Part shown: in pieces, positions 22,317 through 30,786 of the stretch
How the letters are laid out: each line of letters starts with the position of its first letter
Numbering within the stretch: position 1 is the first letter of the stretch
Assembly: GCA_052034745.1 (NCBI GenBank)
Contig: JBPOIF010000030.1
Coordinates: forward strand, 1 to 42,583
Source of the DNA: UBA4124 sp052034745
GTDB lineage: Bacteria > Patescibacteriota > Minisyncoccia > Phycocordibacterales > UBA9973
Direction: 5' to 3'
Length of the DNA: 42,583 nt
Notes under the pieces: model-generated
The model's database searches: none
Seen by the model: the letters and a program-made list of their open reading frames with translations, nothing else
Told to the model about the DNA's origin: nothing
Program-made: the position numbers and the translations under genes

Positions 22317-24494
22317 TTATAGCCCCATATCTTTTGCTACCTCATCGACCACTGATTGTTTTGGTCCTCCGGTAAGTACATCGCGAGGTTTTGCTCCATC
22401 TGCCGGTCCAATCACTCCTCGTTGTTCGAGGATGTCCATGATGCGCGCTGCCCGGGCATATCCTACCTTGAGCTTACGTTGGATAAAGGTGGTAGACGCA
22501 CGACCTGTTTCAACGACGATCTGACGTGCTTCTTCGTAGAGGTCATCATCGTCATCACTGTCGATATTGTCTGAGAACATTGCCTTGTCACCGCTCACTG
22601 AGCCGGTGAGCTCTATCGAATCTCGAATATCATCCTTAAAGGCTTCCTTGAAGTATTTTACCACGCCTTTCACTTCATCTTCACTAATAAAGGCACTCTG
22701 GAGTCGTTCAGGTTGGTTTTCACCCATGATTGCGAGCATGTCTCCTTGCCCGAGAAGTTTCTCAGCACCGGCTCCGTCGAGGATAGTACGAGAGTCAATC
22801 TGTGTCGGTACGCGAAGCGCGATACGGCTCGGAATGTTTGCCTTGATGAGACCAGTGATGACGTTTACTTCAGGTCGTTGGGTCGAAAGGATGAGGTGTA
22901 TTCCAACTGCTCGAGACATCTGGGCGAGGCGAACGATTGCCGACTCGAGTTCTCGAGGATATGCCTGCATGATATCAGCAAGCTCATCGATGATGATGAC
23001 GATATAGGGCATCCGGTCAGGGTCGCCACCACCCGAAGGGGTCACTTTTCCACTGGCGAGTTTCTTGTGGTACGAATCAATATCGCGAACACTCTCTGCT
23101 TCCATGATATCGTAGCGACGATTCATCTCTGTTGCTGCCCATTTGAGTGAAAGGATGGTCTTTTTTGGTTCGGTGATGACAGGGCACAGGAGGTGCGGAA
23201 TAGAGTTGTAGAGAGTGAGTTCCACACGTTTTGGGTCGACAAATATGAAGCGTAGATCATCAGGGCTATGACGGTACAAGAGGGAGGTAATGATCGCATG
23301 AATGGTCACCGACTTACCAGAGCCCGTAGTACCCGCGATCAAGAGGTGAGGCATTTTTGCGATACTCTTAAGTACTGGCTTGCCAGCGATATTTCGTCCG
23401 ATTGCTGCCAAAAGAGGCGTATGTGTTCCAGAAAATGCAGGATCCGCAAGCAGGTTTGCAAGGCCGACAGTCGATTTGGTTTTGTTCGGAATTTCGATAC
23501 CGACGAGAGACTTTCCGGGGATAGGAGCTTCAATACGGATAGGGTGAGCGGCGAGTGCGAGGGCTAGATCGCTCTGGAGGCCGACAATACGAGAGAGTTT
23601 TACTCCTTGGGCTGGTTTGAGCGCATAACGGGTGACGGTTGGTCCGATCGTTACTTCGTCCATCTCAACTTCGATGCCAAAGTTTGCCAAGGTTCGTCTG
23701 ATGATGTTTGCATTTGCCTTTACATCACCCACGTTTGCTTTTCCGCGGTCGCTTTCAAGGAGTGACAGTGGGGGTGGGGTGTAGGCGCCAAATCGGACAC
23801 GTTTGGTATCGATCGCAAACTCTCCCGAAGATGCGGCATCGGTTACTTTCATCTCTTTTGGAAGCGCTGGTTTTCCGTCGGAAGGTTGGGAGGGGTCAAC
23901 TTCGTGATCGTTGTTTTCTACAACGGGTGCAAGAGGGATACTTTCGAGTCCTTCAAATTCCTCTTCTTGATTCATTGGTTTTTGAAAGAGGCGCATTCCA
24001 AACAGGGCGCGTACCTTTGCCCAAAGTGATGCAAAAAATGGAAAGAGGTTTGGAGTCCGATCAAAGAATATGACAAATGACCCGACGGCAACAAACGTCA
24101 TAATAATCGATGCGAAGAGCGCGTCAAATGCAGATACAATAGGCAGTGCCAGTATCCTTCCGATGATGCCTCCATGGGGCGTTGTTCCTGTTGATATGAG
24201 ACCAAGGAGAGACCCTACTCCGACAATACCCGCGACCCATTGTCGTACTGTTGCGTCGAGCTTTGTCTTTCTAATAGTGAGAATACCCGCAGTGAGGAAT
24301 CCTACCGGGAAAATGATTGATCCAGCACCAAGGAGCCATGTTGCAAGGTTTGAAAACAGATGCCCTCCTGCTCCTGCTTTACCGAGCATCCCTGCTCCAG
24401 ATAGTAGAGCAAGGAGTACAAAGACGAGCCCAAATATGACATGGTTTGTCTTGCCTTTCACATCCTTTTTTGAGGTGGTCGATTTTTTTGCCAT
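22317..24494 (-). CDS. ftsK: DNA translocase FtsK/SpoIIIE
   Basis: 725 aa motor that pumps chromosomal DNA through the closing septum. It has four N-terminal membrane spans (residues about 18-38, 50-72, 86-102 and 117-145), a short linker (about 170-235), then the alpha/beta motor: LLIAGTTGSGKSVTIHAI with Walker A GTTGSGKS at residues 388-395, and PYIVIIIDELADIM as Walker B. It ends in a gamma winged-helix (YEEARQIVVETGRASTTFIQRKLKVGYARAARIMDILEQRGVIGPADGAKPRDVL) that would read KOPS-like DNA polarity sites. A weak promoter, -10 TATACT (24513-24518 on the minus strand), has the palindrome CATTGCAATG (24524-24533) in its spacer. Confidence 0.97.
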   Translation of the reverse strand: MAKKSTTSKKDVKGKTNHVIFGLVFVLLALLSGAGMLGKAGAGGHLFSNLATWLLGAGSIIFPVGFLTAGILTIRKTKLDATVRQWVAGIVGVGSLLGLISTGTTPHGGIIGRILALPIVSAFDALFASIIMTFVAVGSFVIFFDRTPNLFPFFASLWAKVRALFGMRLFQKPMNQEEEFEGLESIPLAPVVENNDHEVDPSQPSDGKPALPKEMKVTDAASSGEFAIDTKRVRFGAYTPPPLSLLESDRGKANVGDVKANANIIRRTLANFGIEVEMDEVTIGPTVTRYALKPAQGVKLSRIVGLQSDLALALAAHPIRIEAPIPGKSLVGIEIPNKTKSTVGLANLLADPAFSGTHTPLLAAIGRNIAGKPVLKSIAKMPHLLIAGTTGSGKSVTIHAIITSLLYRHSPDDLRFIFVDPKRVELTLYNSIPHLLCPVITEPKKTILSLKWAATEMNRRYDIMEAESVRDIDSYHKKLASGKVTPSGGGDPDRMPYIVIIIDELADIMQAYPRELESAIVRLAQMSRAVGIHLILSTQRPEVNVITGLIKANIPSRIALRVPTQIDSRTILDGAGAEKLLGQGDMLAIMGENQPERLQSAFISEDEVKGVVKYFKEAFKDDIRDSIELTGSVSGDKAMFSDNIDSDDDDDLYEEARQIVVETGRASTTFIQRKLKVGYARAARIMDILEQRGVIGPADGAKPRDVLTGGPKQSVVDEVAKDMGL

Positions 24495-24523
24495 ATAACG
24501 TTATGTAGCAATAGTATATCAAT

Positions 24524-24666
24524 CATTGCAATGAAAAACCATTGCAACATAAGGATTATTTCAACACACCCGTGTGTTGCATGTCCCATAGAGTGTCGTT
24601 TATACTGTCCGTAATATATTTCTTTAGGACTTCTCTATTGGACATTTTTTAAAAGACACTTAATAT
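24524..24666. promoter_or_regulatory. Divergent control region between ftsK and the winged-helix gene
   Basis: Contents of the 182-base gap: palindrome CATTGCAATG (24524-24533), echoed by a half-site CATTGCAA (24540-24547); a perfect 8-bp inverted repeat CAACACAC-CC-GTGTGTTG (24562-24579); a plus-strand promoter TTGCAT (24577-24582), 18-base spacer, TATACT (24601-24606), whose -35 overlaps that repeat; and a second promoter TTGGAC (24638-24643), 17-base spacer, TATT-like TAATAT (24661-24666), 10 bases before the ATG at 24677. GGAC/GTCC pentamer-like words recur. The inverted repeat looks like an operator for the upstream promoter. Confidence 0.5.
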
Positions 24667-24676
24667 CCTTATTACT

Positions 24677-25330
24677 ATGATAAAAGCAGTTGCTCTCGAC
24701 ACTCGGCAAACCACCTCTAAAGGACAAAAAATAATTGCCGCCCTATTTTTGGTCACGGAGCATCTCCCTGAGCAAGACCCTTTTCGAGGAAAGGTCCGAA
24801 CACTTGCCATGTCGCTTCTTGATGTTTCGACGAACCAACGTGTCGCCACTTCTGCTCTCATCCAAACACTTCTCGGATCTGCAGTAATCGCAAAGCTTAT
24901 CAACGAAAAAAACGCTGAGATCCTTCATATGGAACTCGGGCTTTTTGTTCAGCTATTGTCTGCTGAACAGGCAAGCATCGGAGAGTTGTTCCCAGGGCTC
25001 GATACTGATAAAGGACATATAGGACAGAAAAGGACACTAGATACAGATATGTCTTTTATATTAAACAAGAAGCATAGTGTTGTCCAATATAGCCATCAAG
25101 GGATAGATAAGGATATAGCTTTAAAATCAAAAGAAAACAAATCAATACGACATGAAAAGATTTTGTCTTATATAAATACACGCAAGTCCGCAAACATAAA
25201 GGACATTTCTCTTCTGTTCCCTGACGTCAGTGAAAAGACAATCCAGCGTGAGCTCGGATGGCTCGTCGCATCAGGCAAAATAACGAAAAGAGGGGACAAG
25301 CGCTGGAGCCTCTACCTCGCTCTTTCATAG
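24677..25330 (+). CDS. Winged-helix (DeoR-type HTH) protein, possible regulator
   Basis: 217 aa. The C-terminal 65 residues (IRHEKILSYINTRKSANIKDISLLFPDVSEKTIQRELGWLVASGKITKRGDKRWSLY) form a clear winged helix: recruitment helix IKDISLLF, recognition helix SEKTIQRELGWLV and wing ITKRGDKRWSLY, close to the DeoR/FaeA style. The N-terminal 100 residues are helical (LFLVTEHLPEQDPFRGKVRTLAMSLLDVSTN, then LLGSAVIAKLINEKNAEILHMELGLFVQLL), probably a dimerisation or sensing bundle, joined by a flexible polar linker. It lies behind a palindrome-bearing promoter and in front of the surface-protein gene, so autoregulation or control of that gene is plausible. Its DNA uses many GGACA words in the linker. 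Confidence 0.72.
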   Translation: MIKAVALDTRQTTSKGQKIIAALFLVTEHLPEQDPFRGKVRTLAMSLLDVSTNQRVATSALIQTLLGSAVIAKLINEKNAEILHMELGLFVQLLSAEQASIGELFPGLDTDKGHIGQKRTLDTDMSFILNKKHSVVQYSHQGIDKDIALKSKENKSIRHEKILSYINTRKSANIKDISLLFPDVSEKTIQRELGWLVASGKITKRGDKRWSLYLALS

Positions 25331-25398
25331 AGCAACTGTGTTGTAATACTTGGCTTTCGTATTCGTCTCTATACTGCGTGGAAAATCCCGCGTTTATT

Positions 25399-25427
25399 TT
25401 GCACTATAAAACAAAAGGTTTTATACT
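25399..25427 (+). promoter_or_regulatory. Strong promoter of the surface-protein mRNA
   Basis: -35 TTGCAC (25399-25404), 17-base spacer, -10 TATACT (25422-25427); predicted start near 25434. It is the best sigma-70-like match in the gap before the surface-protein gene. Confidence 0.6.
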
Positions 25428-25433
25428 GTATCC

Positions 25434-25865
25434 ATCATAATGCACTGGTCCATTTCGGACTTTTGTGTTATTATGGTACCGTCTTTTGTTTTACGCAGAA
25501 GACAAACGTGGGAAACCACGACAGGAGTTTGATCGTTGAAAACAACATAGCGAATCCGCTGAAAGGGCCCCTCAAAAGACCCTTTCGCAAAACCGTTATT
25601 AGCTTTCGACGGTCGACTCTTTTTGTTTTTTGCAATCCTTTCTTTAGCGATAAAGGGAGGAAGTAGAAGACACGATATCGGCCCTGTCGACACGGCAGAT
25701 ACCATCTGGGTAGCACCAGGTGCATTCTGCGTTCTTACTTTTGTTTGTCATAGAGGATGATAAAGACCCTCTATGCGGACACAACGTCGTATTTCAGTAG
25801 TTTTGTCGAACTGCCCATACTGCCAAGTGTGGAAACGATACGTACGCATTAAAAACGATAAACAT
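25434..25865 (+). promoter_or_regulatory. Long structured 5' leader (about 430 nt) of the surface-protein gene
   Basis: No protein-like reading frame fits this stretch. It contains several strong hairpins: GTCC/GGAC (25448-25460); CGTGG-GAAA-CCACG, a GNRA-type tetraloop (25507-25520); GTTG/CAAC (25535-25545); GAAAGGG/CCCTTTC (25561-25586); and CATAGAGG/CCTCTATG (25749-25775). A T-rich run after a small TCGAC/GTCGA hairpin (25606-25631) could be a terminator or pause site, in which case part of the region is a separate small RNA of about 200 nt. The leader may stabilise the mRNA or control translation of an abundant protein. An in-frame ATG at 25773 lies in the last hairpin and is not followed by a secretion signal, so it is unlikely to be the start. 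Confidence 0.5.
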
Positions 25866-27689
25866 ATGTCTATTAAAAATAAATTTTTCGTAGGCGCATT
25901 CGTTGCAGCTTTTGCTCTCGTAGCAAGCTCAGCTTCTGCTGCTTACATGCATTCTGTAACCCTTAAACAAGGTTCATCAGGTGCTCAAGTTACTTCACTC
26001 CAGACCACTCTTAACATGACTTCATGTAAAGTTGGTGCTGGTCTTGCAACTGGATACTTTGGTTCAATGACCAAGTCAGCTGTAATGTGTTTCCAAGCAC
26101 AAAATGGTCTCACTGCAGACGGCGTTGTTGGTCCTATGACCGGCATGAAGCTTGCAGGTGTTACCGGTTCAACTGGTTCAACCGGCGGATCAACTGGCGG
26201 TTCAACTGGATCATCAGTAACTCTCGCAGGAACTGATGGAACAATCTCAGATGTTAACGAACTTTCTACCTACAACAACGAAGAAGTTGGAGAAGGTCAG
26301 AGTGATGTAAAGGTTGCTGGATTTGAAGTTGAAGCTTCAAACGATGGTGACGTTCAAATCATTTCTGGAAAGGTCAGTTTTGCGCTTTCAAACGCATCAG
26401 GATCTGTTAAGCTCGATGACTATGTAGATTCTATTAAGGTATGGCACGGTTCAACCGAAATCGGTTCAGCTGATGCAGATGACTTTAACAAGGATTCAAC
26501 TGGTAACTACAGTAAGACAATCTCATTCTCAAACGCAGTTGTTAAGGCTGACGATACTGAGAAGTTTTATGTTTCTGTAGATGCTGTTAATACTTTTGAC
26601 AGTGGAGACATTGATTCAGAAGCTGTTACTATCGACGTTGAAAACCTCCGCTACAAGGATGGTTCAGGCGTTGTTACTACAGAGACTGGATATGACCTCG
26701 ACGGAATGGATGTTTCTATTGCCTTCGAATCATTCAGTACTGCTGCTGACACCGAACTTAAGGTCTCAGCTGCAACTGACAGTCCAGACGCTGGAATCGT
26801 AATGGTTGACGACAACGGAAGTACAACAGATGACGTTTCACTCCTTAAGGGTAAACTCAAGCTCGACGGTACTTCAGATGCTGTTCTTAACGAATTCCCT
26901 GTAACCTTCACCACCACCGGTACTGCAAGTATCGTTGCTGCAACAGGTTCAGTGAAGCTTGTTATTGACGGAGAAGACTACTCAGAGTCTGTTTCAGTTG
27001 GAGGTCAGACAGGTACTATCGTCTTCGATAACCTTGATCTCGATCTCTCAGCTGGTGACACCGTAAACTTCGAAGTTTTTGCTGATATCAATGATATCGA
27101 CGCATCAACTCTCGTTGCTGGTGACACTATCAAGGCTTCTGTGACTTCAACAAACGTAAGTCACATGGACATTGAGAACGAAGAAGGGGATCAGCTTGCT
27201 GATTCAACTGAAAAGTCAGGTTCTGCTACTGGTGAGGCACAAGAACTCCGCGCAAGTGGAATCTCTCTTACCCTCGTAAGTACAGATGAAGCTGCTTCAA
27301 CAGGAAGTAGTTCAAACGATGATTCAGGAACATTTACTCTCAAGTTCAAAGTAACTGCAGTAGGAGATGACGTATACCTCGGAACAACTGTTTCTCAAGG
27401 ATTCACATACGCTGTTGACGCTTCAGGTACTGCAACTACATTCAACGTTTCAGCTGTTGTTGTAAACAACACTGACACTGATGTAACTTCACAAGGTAAC
27501 TACCTTATCGAAGACGGACAAAGTGAAACATTTACTTTGACTGTTGTTCGAAATGCTGGTGCTGCTGGACTCTTCCGAGCTAGCCTCACAGGCGTGAAGT
27601 GGGATACAAGTGATGCAGACACAACCATGTCTAACACTTACTCTTCAAACCTTGATACATTCAAGACTGATTACCTCAACTTGAACTAA
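25866..27689 (+). CDS. Secreted surface-layer-like protein with N-terminal peptidoglycan-binding domain
   Basis: 607 aa from the ATG at 25866, chosen because it gives a standard signal peptide: KNKFFVGAFVAAFALVASSASA, cleavage near residues 25/26. Residues about 29-98 are a PG_binding_1 domain (VTLKQGSSGAQVTSLQTTLN ... GYFGSMTKSAVMCFQAQNGLTADGVVGPMT) with Cys 54 and Cys 75. A Gly/Ser/Thr linker (99-117) follows. The remaining 490 residues are a Thr/Ser/Asp/Val-rich beta-sandwich ectodomain with almost no Cys, Trp or His and no catalytic motif. This architecture recurs in Parcubacteria surface proteins and suggests a major envelope or S-layer component held by the cell wall. Codon choice (TCA, GCT, GTT, AAC, CTT) differs from neighbours and, with the strong promoter and terminator, fits high expression. 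Confidence 0.85.
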   Translation: MSIKNKFFVGAFVAAFALVASSASAAYMHSVTLKQGSSGAQVTSLQTTLNMTSCKVGAGLATGYFGSMTKSAVMCFQAQNGLTADGVVGPMTGMKLAGVTGSTGSTGGSTGGSTGSSVTLAGTDGTISDVNELSTYNNEEVGEGQSDVKVAGFEVEASNDGDVQIISGKVSFALSNASGSVKLDDYVDSIKVWHGSTEIGSADADDFNKDSTGNYSKTISFSNAVVKADDTEKFYVSVDAVNTFDSGDIDSEAVTIDVENLRYKDGSGVVTTETGYDLDGMDVSIAFESFSTAADTELKVSAATDSPDAGIVMVDDNGSTTDDVSLLKGKLKLDGTSDAVLNEFPVTFTTTGTASIVAATGSVKLVIDGEDYSESVSVGGQTGTIVFDNLDLDLSAGDTVNFEVFADINDIDASTLVAGDTIKASVTSTNVSHMDIENEEGDQLADSTEKSGSATGEAQELRASGISLTLVSTDEAASTGSSSNDDSGTFTLKFKVTAVGDDVYLGTTVSQGFTYAVDASGTATTFNVSAVVVNNTDTDVTSQGNYLIEDGQSETFTLTVVRNAGAAGLFRASLTGVKWDTSDADTTMSNTYSSNLDTFKTDYLNLN

Positions 27690-27699
27690 CCTCGGTTTG

Positions 27700-27754
27700 A
27701 CAGCTTCGGCTGTTACCCAAGCAATGACCGCCCCGAAAGGGGCGGTTTTGCTTT
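27700..27754 (+). terminator. Terminator of the surface-protein gene
   Basis: A small UUCG-capped hairpin ACAGC-TTCG-GCTGT (27700-27713) is followed by ACCGCCCC-GAAA-GGGGCGGT with TTTTGCTTT (27727-27754). Confidence 0.92.
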
Positions 27755-27775
27755 GTCTGGTTTTCTCCGTATAAT
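27748..27775 (+). promoter_or_regulatory. Predicted leaderless promoter of the polysaccharide locus
   Basis: -35 TTGCTT (27748-27753, inside the preceding terminator), 16-base spacer, consensus -10 TATAAT (27770-27775), and ATG only 6 bases later at 27782. Transcription should begin at the A of the ATG. Confidence 0.6.
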
Positions 27776-27781
27776 CTAGGA

Positions 27782-29803
27782 ATGTTTTTAACCATACAAA
27801 AAAGCACTTTTTTGAAGGTACTTGAATGGGGGCTGTATATATTTATCGCGCTATTTCCGTTTATTCTGTATCCAGGGTATGTGTTCAATGGGACATCTAC
27901 TCGGGCAATAAATCTGATAATTTTTGTTGAGATTTTTGCGGTTGCACTGGGGGCTCTCTTGTTTCAAAAGAGTTCAAAGTTCAGTGTCGCAAAATCACCA
28001 ATCACTATCGGACTGCTCTCTCTCCTTGTTGTTCTGTTCGCTACGTCTTTTTTTGGGGTTGATTTTGCGACCTCGTTCTGGTCAAAAGCAACACGAATGT
28101 CGGGGTTGTTTTATCTCCTCCATCTCGGAATTTTCTATTTGTTTTTGATGATGGTCTTTCGAGATGAAAAGAAGCAGAGAAATTTTATAAAAGTCTTTCT
28201 CTTTTCGACCGCTCTCTTTTCGATCGGAGCACTTCTTTCAAAAGAGGGGTGGGGTATGTTGTTTACAACGAAGCCTTGGGTAGGGCTCACTTTCGGAAAC
28301 TCAACGTTCGCCGCGATGTATCTTTTTGCGGGATTTCTTTTGTCGATCTACTATGTCTCGTCTCTTCCACAAGAGAAAAAAGTTTGGTGGAACTATCTGT
28401 TTCCTGTTGTTTTTGTGCTCAATCCATTTATTATCAGCCAGGATGCTCTCCTTGGGAAAGTAAATCTGTTCCAAAACCCAATTGGATTTATTGGAAGTGC
28501 GAACGCAACATCTCTCACGGTACTCTTTTCAGTAGTACTTTTGTTTGGTTTTTGGCTTCTTTCAAAGATAAAGAGTGCGACTTTTCGAAGAGGTGTTGTC
28601 CGAGGAAGCGTGGTCCTTGGTTTTGTGGGGGCGTATGTTGTCTTTCACTCCCTTCTTTCTCCTGGTGGGGCACTTCGAGATCTTTATCTGAAACAGGCGA
28701 CAGAAGCTCGTCCTATTCTTTGGAGTCTTTCTCAGAAAGCAATTGAGAGCCGACCATTATTTGGATGGGGTGGCGATAACTTTGATCGCGCACTGAACGC
28801 GTACTACGACAATAGACTCCTTGAGGATGCAAAAGGAGGTGAGGGGTGGTTCGACAGAGCGCACAATATCTTTATCGACCAGACGGTTGATTCGGGGTAT
28901 ATGGGTGTGACAGTGTATCTTTTGGTGTATATCGTTGTCTTTCTTTCTTTGGTATCAGTTATTTTGCATGCTCGGGAAAGGAAGGATCAGATACTCGCAG
29001 TTATTCTCATTACTTATTTTGGGGGGCACCTCCTTGAGCTTCAGACCGCATTTGAAACTACTATTTCATATGTCGCATTGGTTGTGATGGCGGCACTTTC
29101 GGCAACGCTTTACCACAAGGTTCGACAGCAGCGTGTTGGTCAAAGTGGGGAGTGGGAAGTTCCTCTTTTTGTGAAATATGCTTTCGGCATCGTTTTGGTG
29201 GGGCTTTTCGGAGCGTTGTTTTTTATCGGCACTGTTCCTCTTGTGAGATCTCAAAATGCTCATGGTGCGCTTGCAATTGCAGGGACGAGTACAAAGCGTC
29301 TTCCCTTGTATGAAAAGCTTTTTTCTTCGCCACTTGATGAGGCGGCGCTTCTCCATCGAATCTTTTTTGGACTTCAAGAGGGGATATCGATGAAGCCCTC
29401 AATCATAGAAGACGCGAAGAGGAGAGAGGGGTTTGTAAAAGAGTTTGAAGGGCTTGTTGGTTATTACAGTGACTATATAGCAAAAAATCCTGAAGATTAT
29501 CGCGCTCACCTTGAATTTGCGGAACTTTGTATCTATATACGGCTGTTTGATGTTGATCGTCTTACGCAGGCACATACGATCCTCGACGAAGCTATCTCTA
29601 TTGTTCCACAAGCACCACAGGCACATTGGCTCAAGTCGGTCGCATATCTGTACCAAGGTAAATTTAAAGACGCTCGTGAGTCCGCAAAGCGCGCGTATGA
29701 TATCAATCCAAACATAGAAGAGAGCAAACGCGTCGTCGACTATATTGACCGTTCGATTCGAGATTTTCCAGAGATTGATTTGTTTGCGTTCAAAAAGATA
29801 TAG
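27782..29803 (+). CDS. O-antigen ligase/Wzy polymerase-like membrane protein with TPR domain
   Basis: 673 aa. Around 12 membrane spans cover residues about 12-500. A large outside loop holds the Wzy_C signature (ARPILWSLSQKAIESRPLFGWGGDNFDRAL, then GWFDRAHNIFIDQTVDSGYMGV), with the RPLFGWG and AHN-x-x-D elements typical of WaaL/Wzy/PglL-type enzymes. The C-terminal 150 residues are helical repeats of TPR type (EDYRAHLEFAELCIYIRLFDVDRLTQAHTILDEAISIVPQAPQAHWLKSVAYLYQGKFKDARESAKRAYDINPN). It polymerises lipid-linked oligosaccharides or transfers them to an acceptor such as protein; the family cannot be split further by sequence reading. It is the first gene of the glycan locus, directly after the surface-protein gene. 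Confidence 0.88.
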   Translation: MFLTIQKSTFLKVLEWGLYIFIALFPFILYPGYVFNGTSTRAINLIIFVEIFAVALGALLFQKSSKFSVAKSPITIGLLSLLVVLFATSFFGVDFATSFWSKATRMSGLFYLLHLGIFYLFLMMVFRDEKKQRNFIKVFLFSTALFSIGALLSKEGWGMLFTTKPWVGLTFGNSTFAAMYLFAGFLLSIYYVSSLPQEKKVWWNYLFPVVFVLNPFIISQDALLGKVNLFQNPIGFIGSANATSLTVLFSVVLLFGFWLLSKIKSATFRRGVVRGSVVLGFVGAYVVFHSLLSPGGALRDLYLKQATEARPILWSLSQKAIESRPLFGWGGDNFDRALNAYYDNRLLEDAKGGEGWFDRAHNIFIDQTVDSGYMGVTVYLLVYIVVFLSLVSVILHARERKDQILAVILITYFGGHLLELQTAFETTISYVALVVMAALSATLYHKVRQQRVGQSGEWEVPLFVKYAFGIVLVGLFGALFFIGTVPLVRSQNAHGALAIAGTSTKRLPLYEKLFSSPLDEAALLHRIFFGLQEGISMKPSIIEDAKRREGFVKEFEGLVGYYSDYIAKNPEDYRAHLEFAELCIYIRLFDVDRLTQAHTILDEAISIVPQAPQAHWLKSVAYLYQGKFKDARESAKRAYDINPNIEESKRVVDYIDRSIRDFPEIDLFAFKKI

Positions 29804-29810
29804 CACTTGT

Positions 29811-30779
29811 ATGGAAAAACAAACAACATATCTCGTAACAGGATCGGCAGGGTTTATAGGGTTTCATACTGCAAAAAAGATGCTCGAAAAAGGAGCTCGT
29901 GTTATTGGGGTTGATAACTTCAATAGTTATTATGATGTTGCTTTAAAAGAAGCGCGAAATGGTGAACTCGAAAAGTTCCCACATTTTACGCTCTATAGAG
30001 GTACTATTGCCGATGTTGATTTTGTGAGAAAAGTTTTTTCAGAAAATACAATAGATACAGTGTGTCACCTTGCCGCGCAGGCGGGTGTTCGCTACAGCAT
30101 CAAAGAGCCTTATCGGTATGTCGAAACCAATCTTGTGGGGTTTGTAAATGTATTGAATGAGGCAAAAGAAAAAGGAGTAAAGAATTTTGTCTTTGCCTCT
30201 TCGAGTTCTGTGTATGGACAGGCAGAGGCCGCTCCTTTTTTGGAGACTGCTTCTTGTGACAAACCGCTTTCTCTCTATGCTGCAACAAAGAAATCAAATG
30301 AGCTCATGGCATATACGTATCATCATCTTTTCGGGATGAATTGCATGGGGCTTCGGTTCTTCACAGTGTATGGTCCATGGGGCAGGCCCGATATGGCGAT
30401 GGTTTCATTTACCAAAGCCATTTATGAGGGCTCTTCTATCGGTGTATTTAACAATGGGGATATGAAGCGCGACTTTACCTACATTGATGACATTGTCGAT
30501 GGTGTTATTGCTGCATGTGAGCATCCTTTCCCATTTGAAATAATAAATCTCGGAAACAACAATCCTGTGCAACTCGCAGCCATGATAGAGACTCTCGAAA
30601 AGGAAATTGGAAAATCTGCAGTAAAAGAATTTTTGCCTATGCAGCCAGGAGATGTACTGGAGACGTATGCCGATAGTACAAAAGCTCAGGAAAAGCTTGG
30701 GTGGACACCAAAGACGAACCTCGAAGAGGGGGTGAGAAAATTTGTTGCATGGTATCGCCTCTATTATGGAGAAAAATAA
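29811..30779 (+). CDS. NAD-dependent sugar epimerase, UDP-glucuronate 4-epimerase-like
   Basis: 322 aa extended short-chain dehydrogenase. The Rossmann start is YLVTGSAGFIGFHTAKKMLEKG; then VDNFNSYYDVALKEAR, CHLAAQAGVRYSIKEPYRYVETNLVG, the catalytic SSSSVYG and YAATKKSNE (YxxxK), FFTVYGPWGRPDMA, KRDFTYIDDIVDGV, and the C-terminal PMQPGDVLETYADSTKAQEKLGWTPKTNLEEGVRKFVAWYRLYY. The SYYD-x-x-LK-x-AR and GDV-x-ETYAD elements point to UDP-glucuronate 4-epimerases (CapI/LpsL type), giving UDP-galacturonate for the glycan. The ATG at 29811 is chosen over earlier in-frame codons inside the previous gene. It starts 8 bases after the previous stop. Confidence 0.92.
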   Translation: MEKQTTYLVTGSAGFIGFHTAKKMLEKGARVIGVDNFNSYYDVALKEARNGELEKFPHFTLYRGTIADVDFVRKVFSENTIDTVCHLAAQAGVRYSIKEPYRYVETNLVGFVNVLNEAKEKGVKNFVFASSSSVYGQAEAAPFLETASCDKPLSLYAATKKSNELMAYTYHHLFGMNCMGLRFFTVYGPWGRPDMAMVSFTKAIYEGSSIGVFNNGDMKRDFTYIDDIVDGVIAACEHPFPFEIINLGNNNPVQLAAMIETLEKEIGKSAVKEFLPMQPGDVLETYADSTKAQEKLGWTPKTNLEEGVRKFVAWYRLYYGEK

Positions 30780-30786
30780 TCAAATC

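Noticed and set aside
24495..24676. LexA-type SOS box near recA/ftsK
   Set aside because: No CTGT-N8-ACAG or GAAC-N4-GTTC sequence was found there; the palindromes present are different.
24600..25270. Repeated GGACA/TGTCC words as a binding-site array or CRISPR-like repeat
   Set aside because: The words are short, irregularly spaced and partly in coding sequence; there is no constant repeat-spacer length. Nothing in the window resembles a CRISPR array.
25434..25640. RNase P RNA, tmRNA or SRP RNA in the long gap before the surface-protein gene
   Set aside because: None of the conserved cores could be found, such as the RNase P P4 sequences, the tmRNA tRNA-like end, or the SRP GGAAGG loop. 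A short AGGAGTTTGATC-like stretch recalls the 16S 5' end but does not continue.
25773..25865. Earlier start at 25773 for the surface-protein gene
   Set aside because: It would add 31 residues before the signal peptide (with basic and aromatic residues), and its ATG lies in the right arm of a hairpin. The start at 25866 gives a standard Sec signal.
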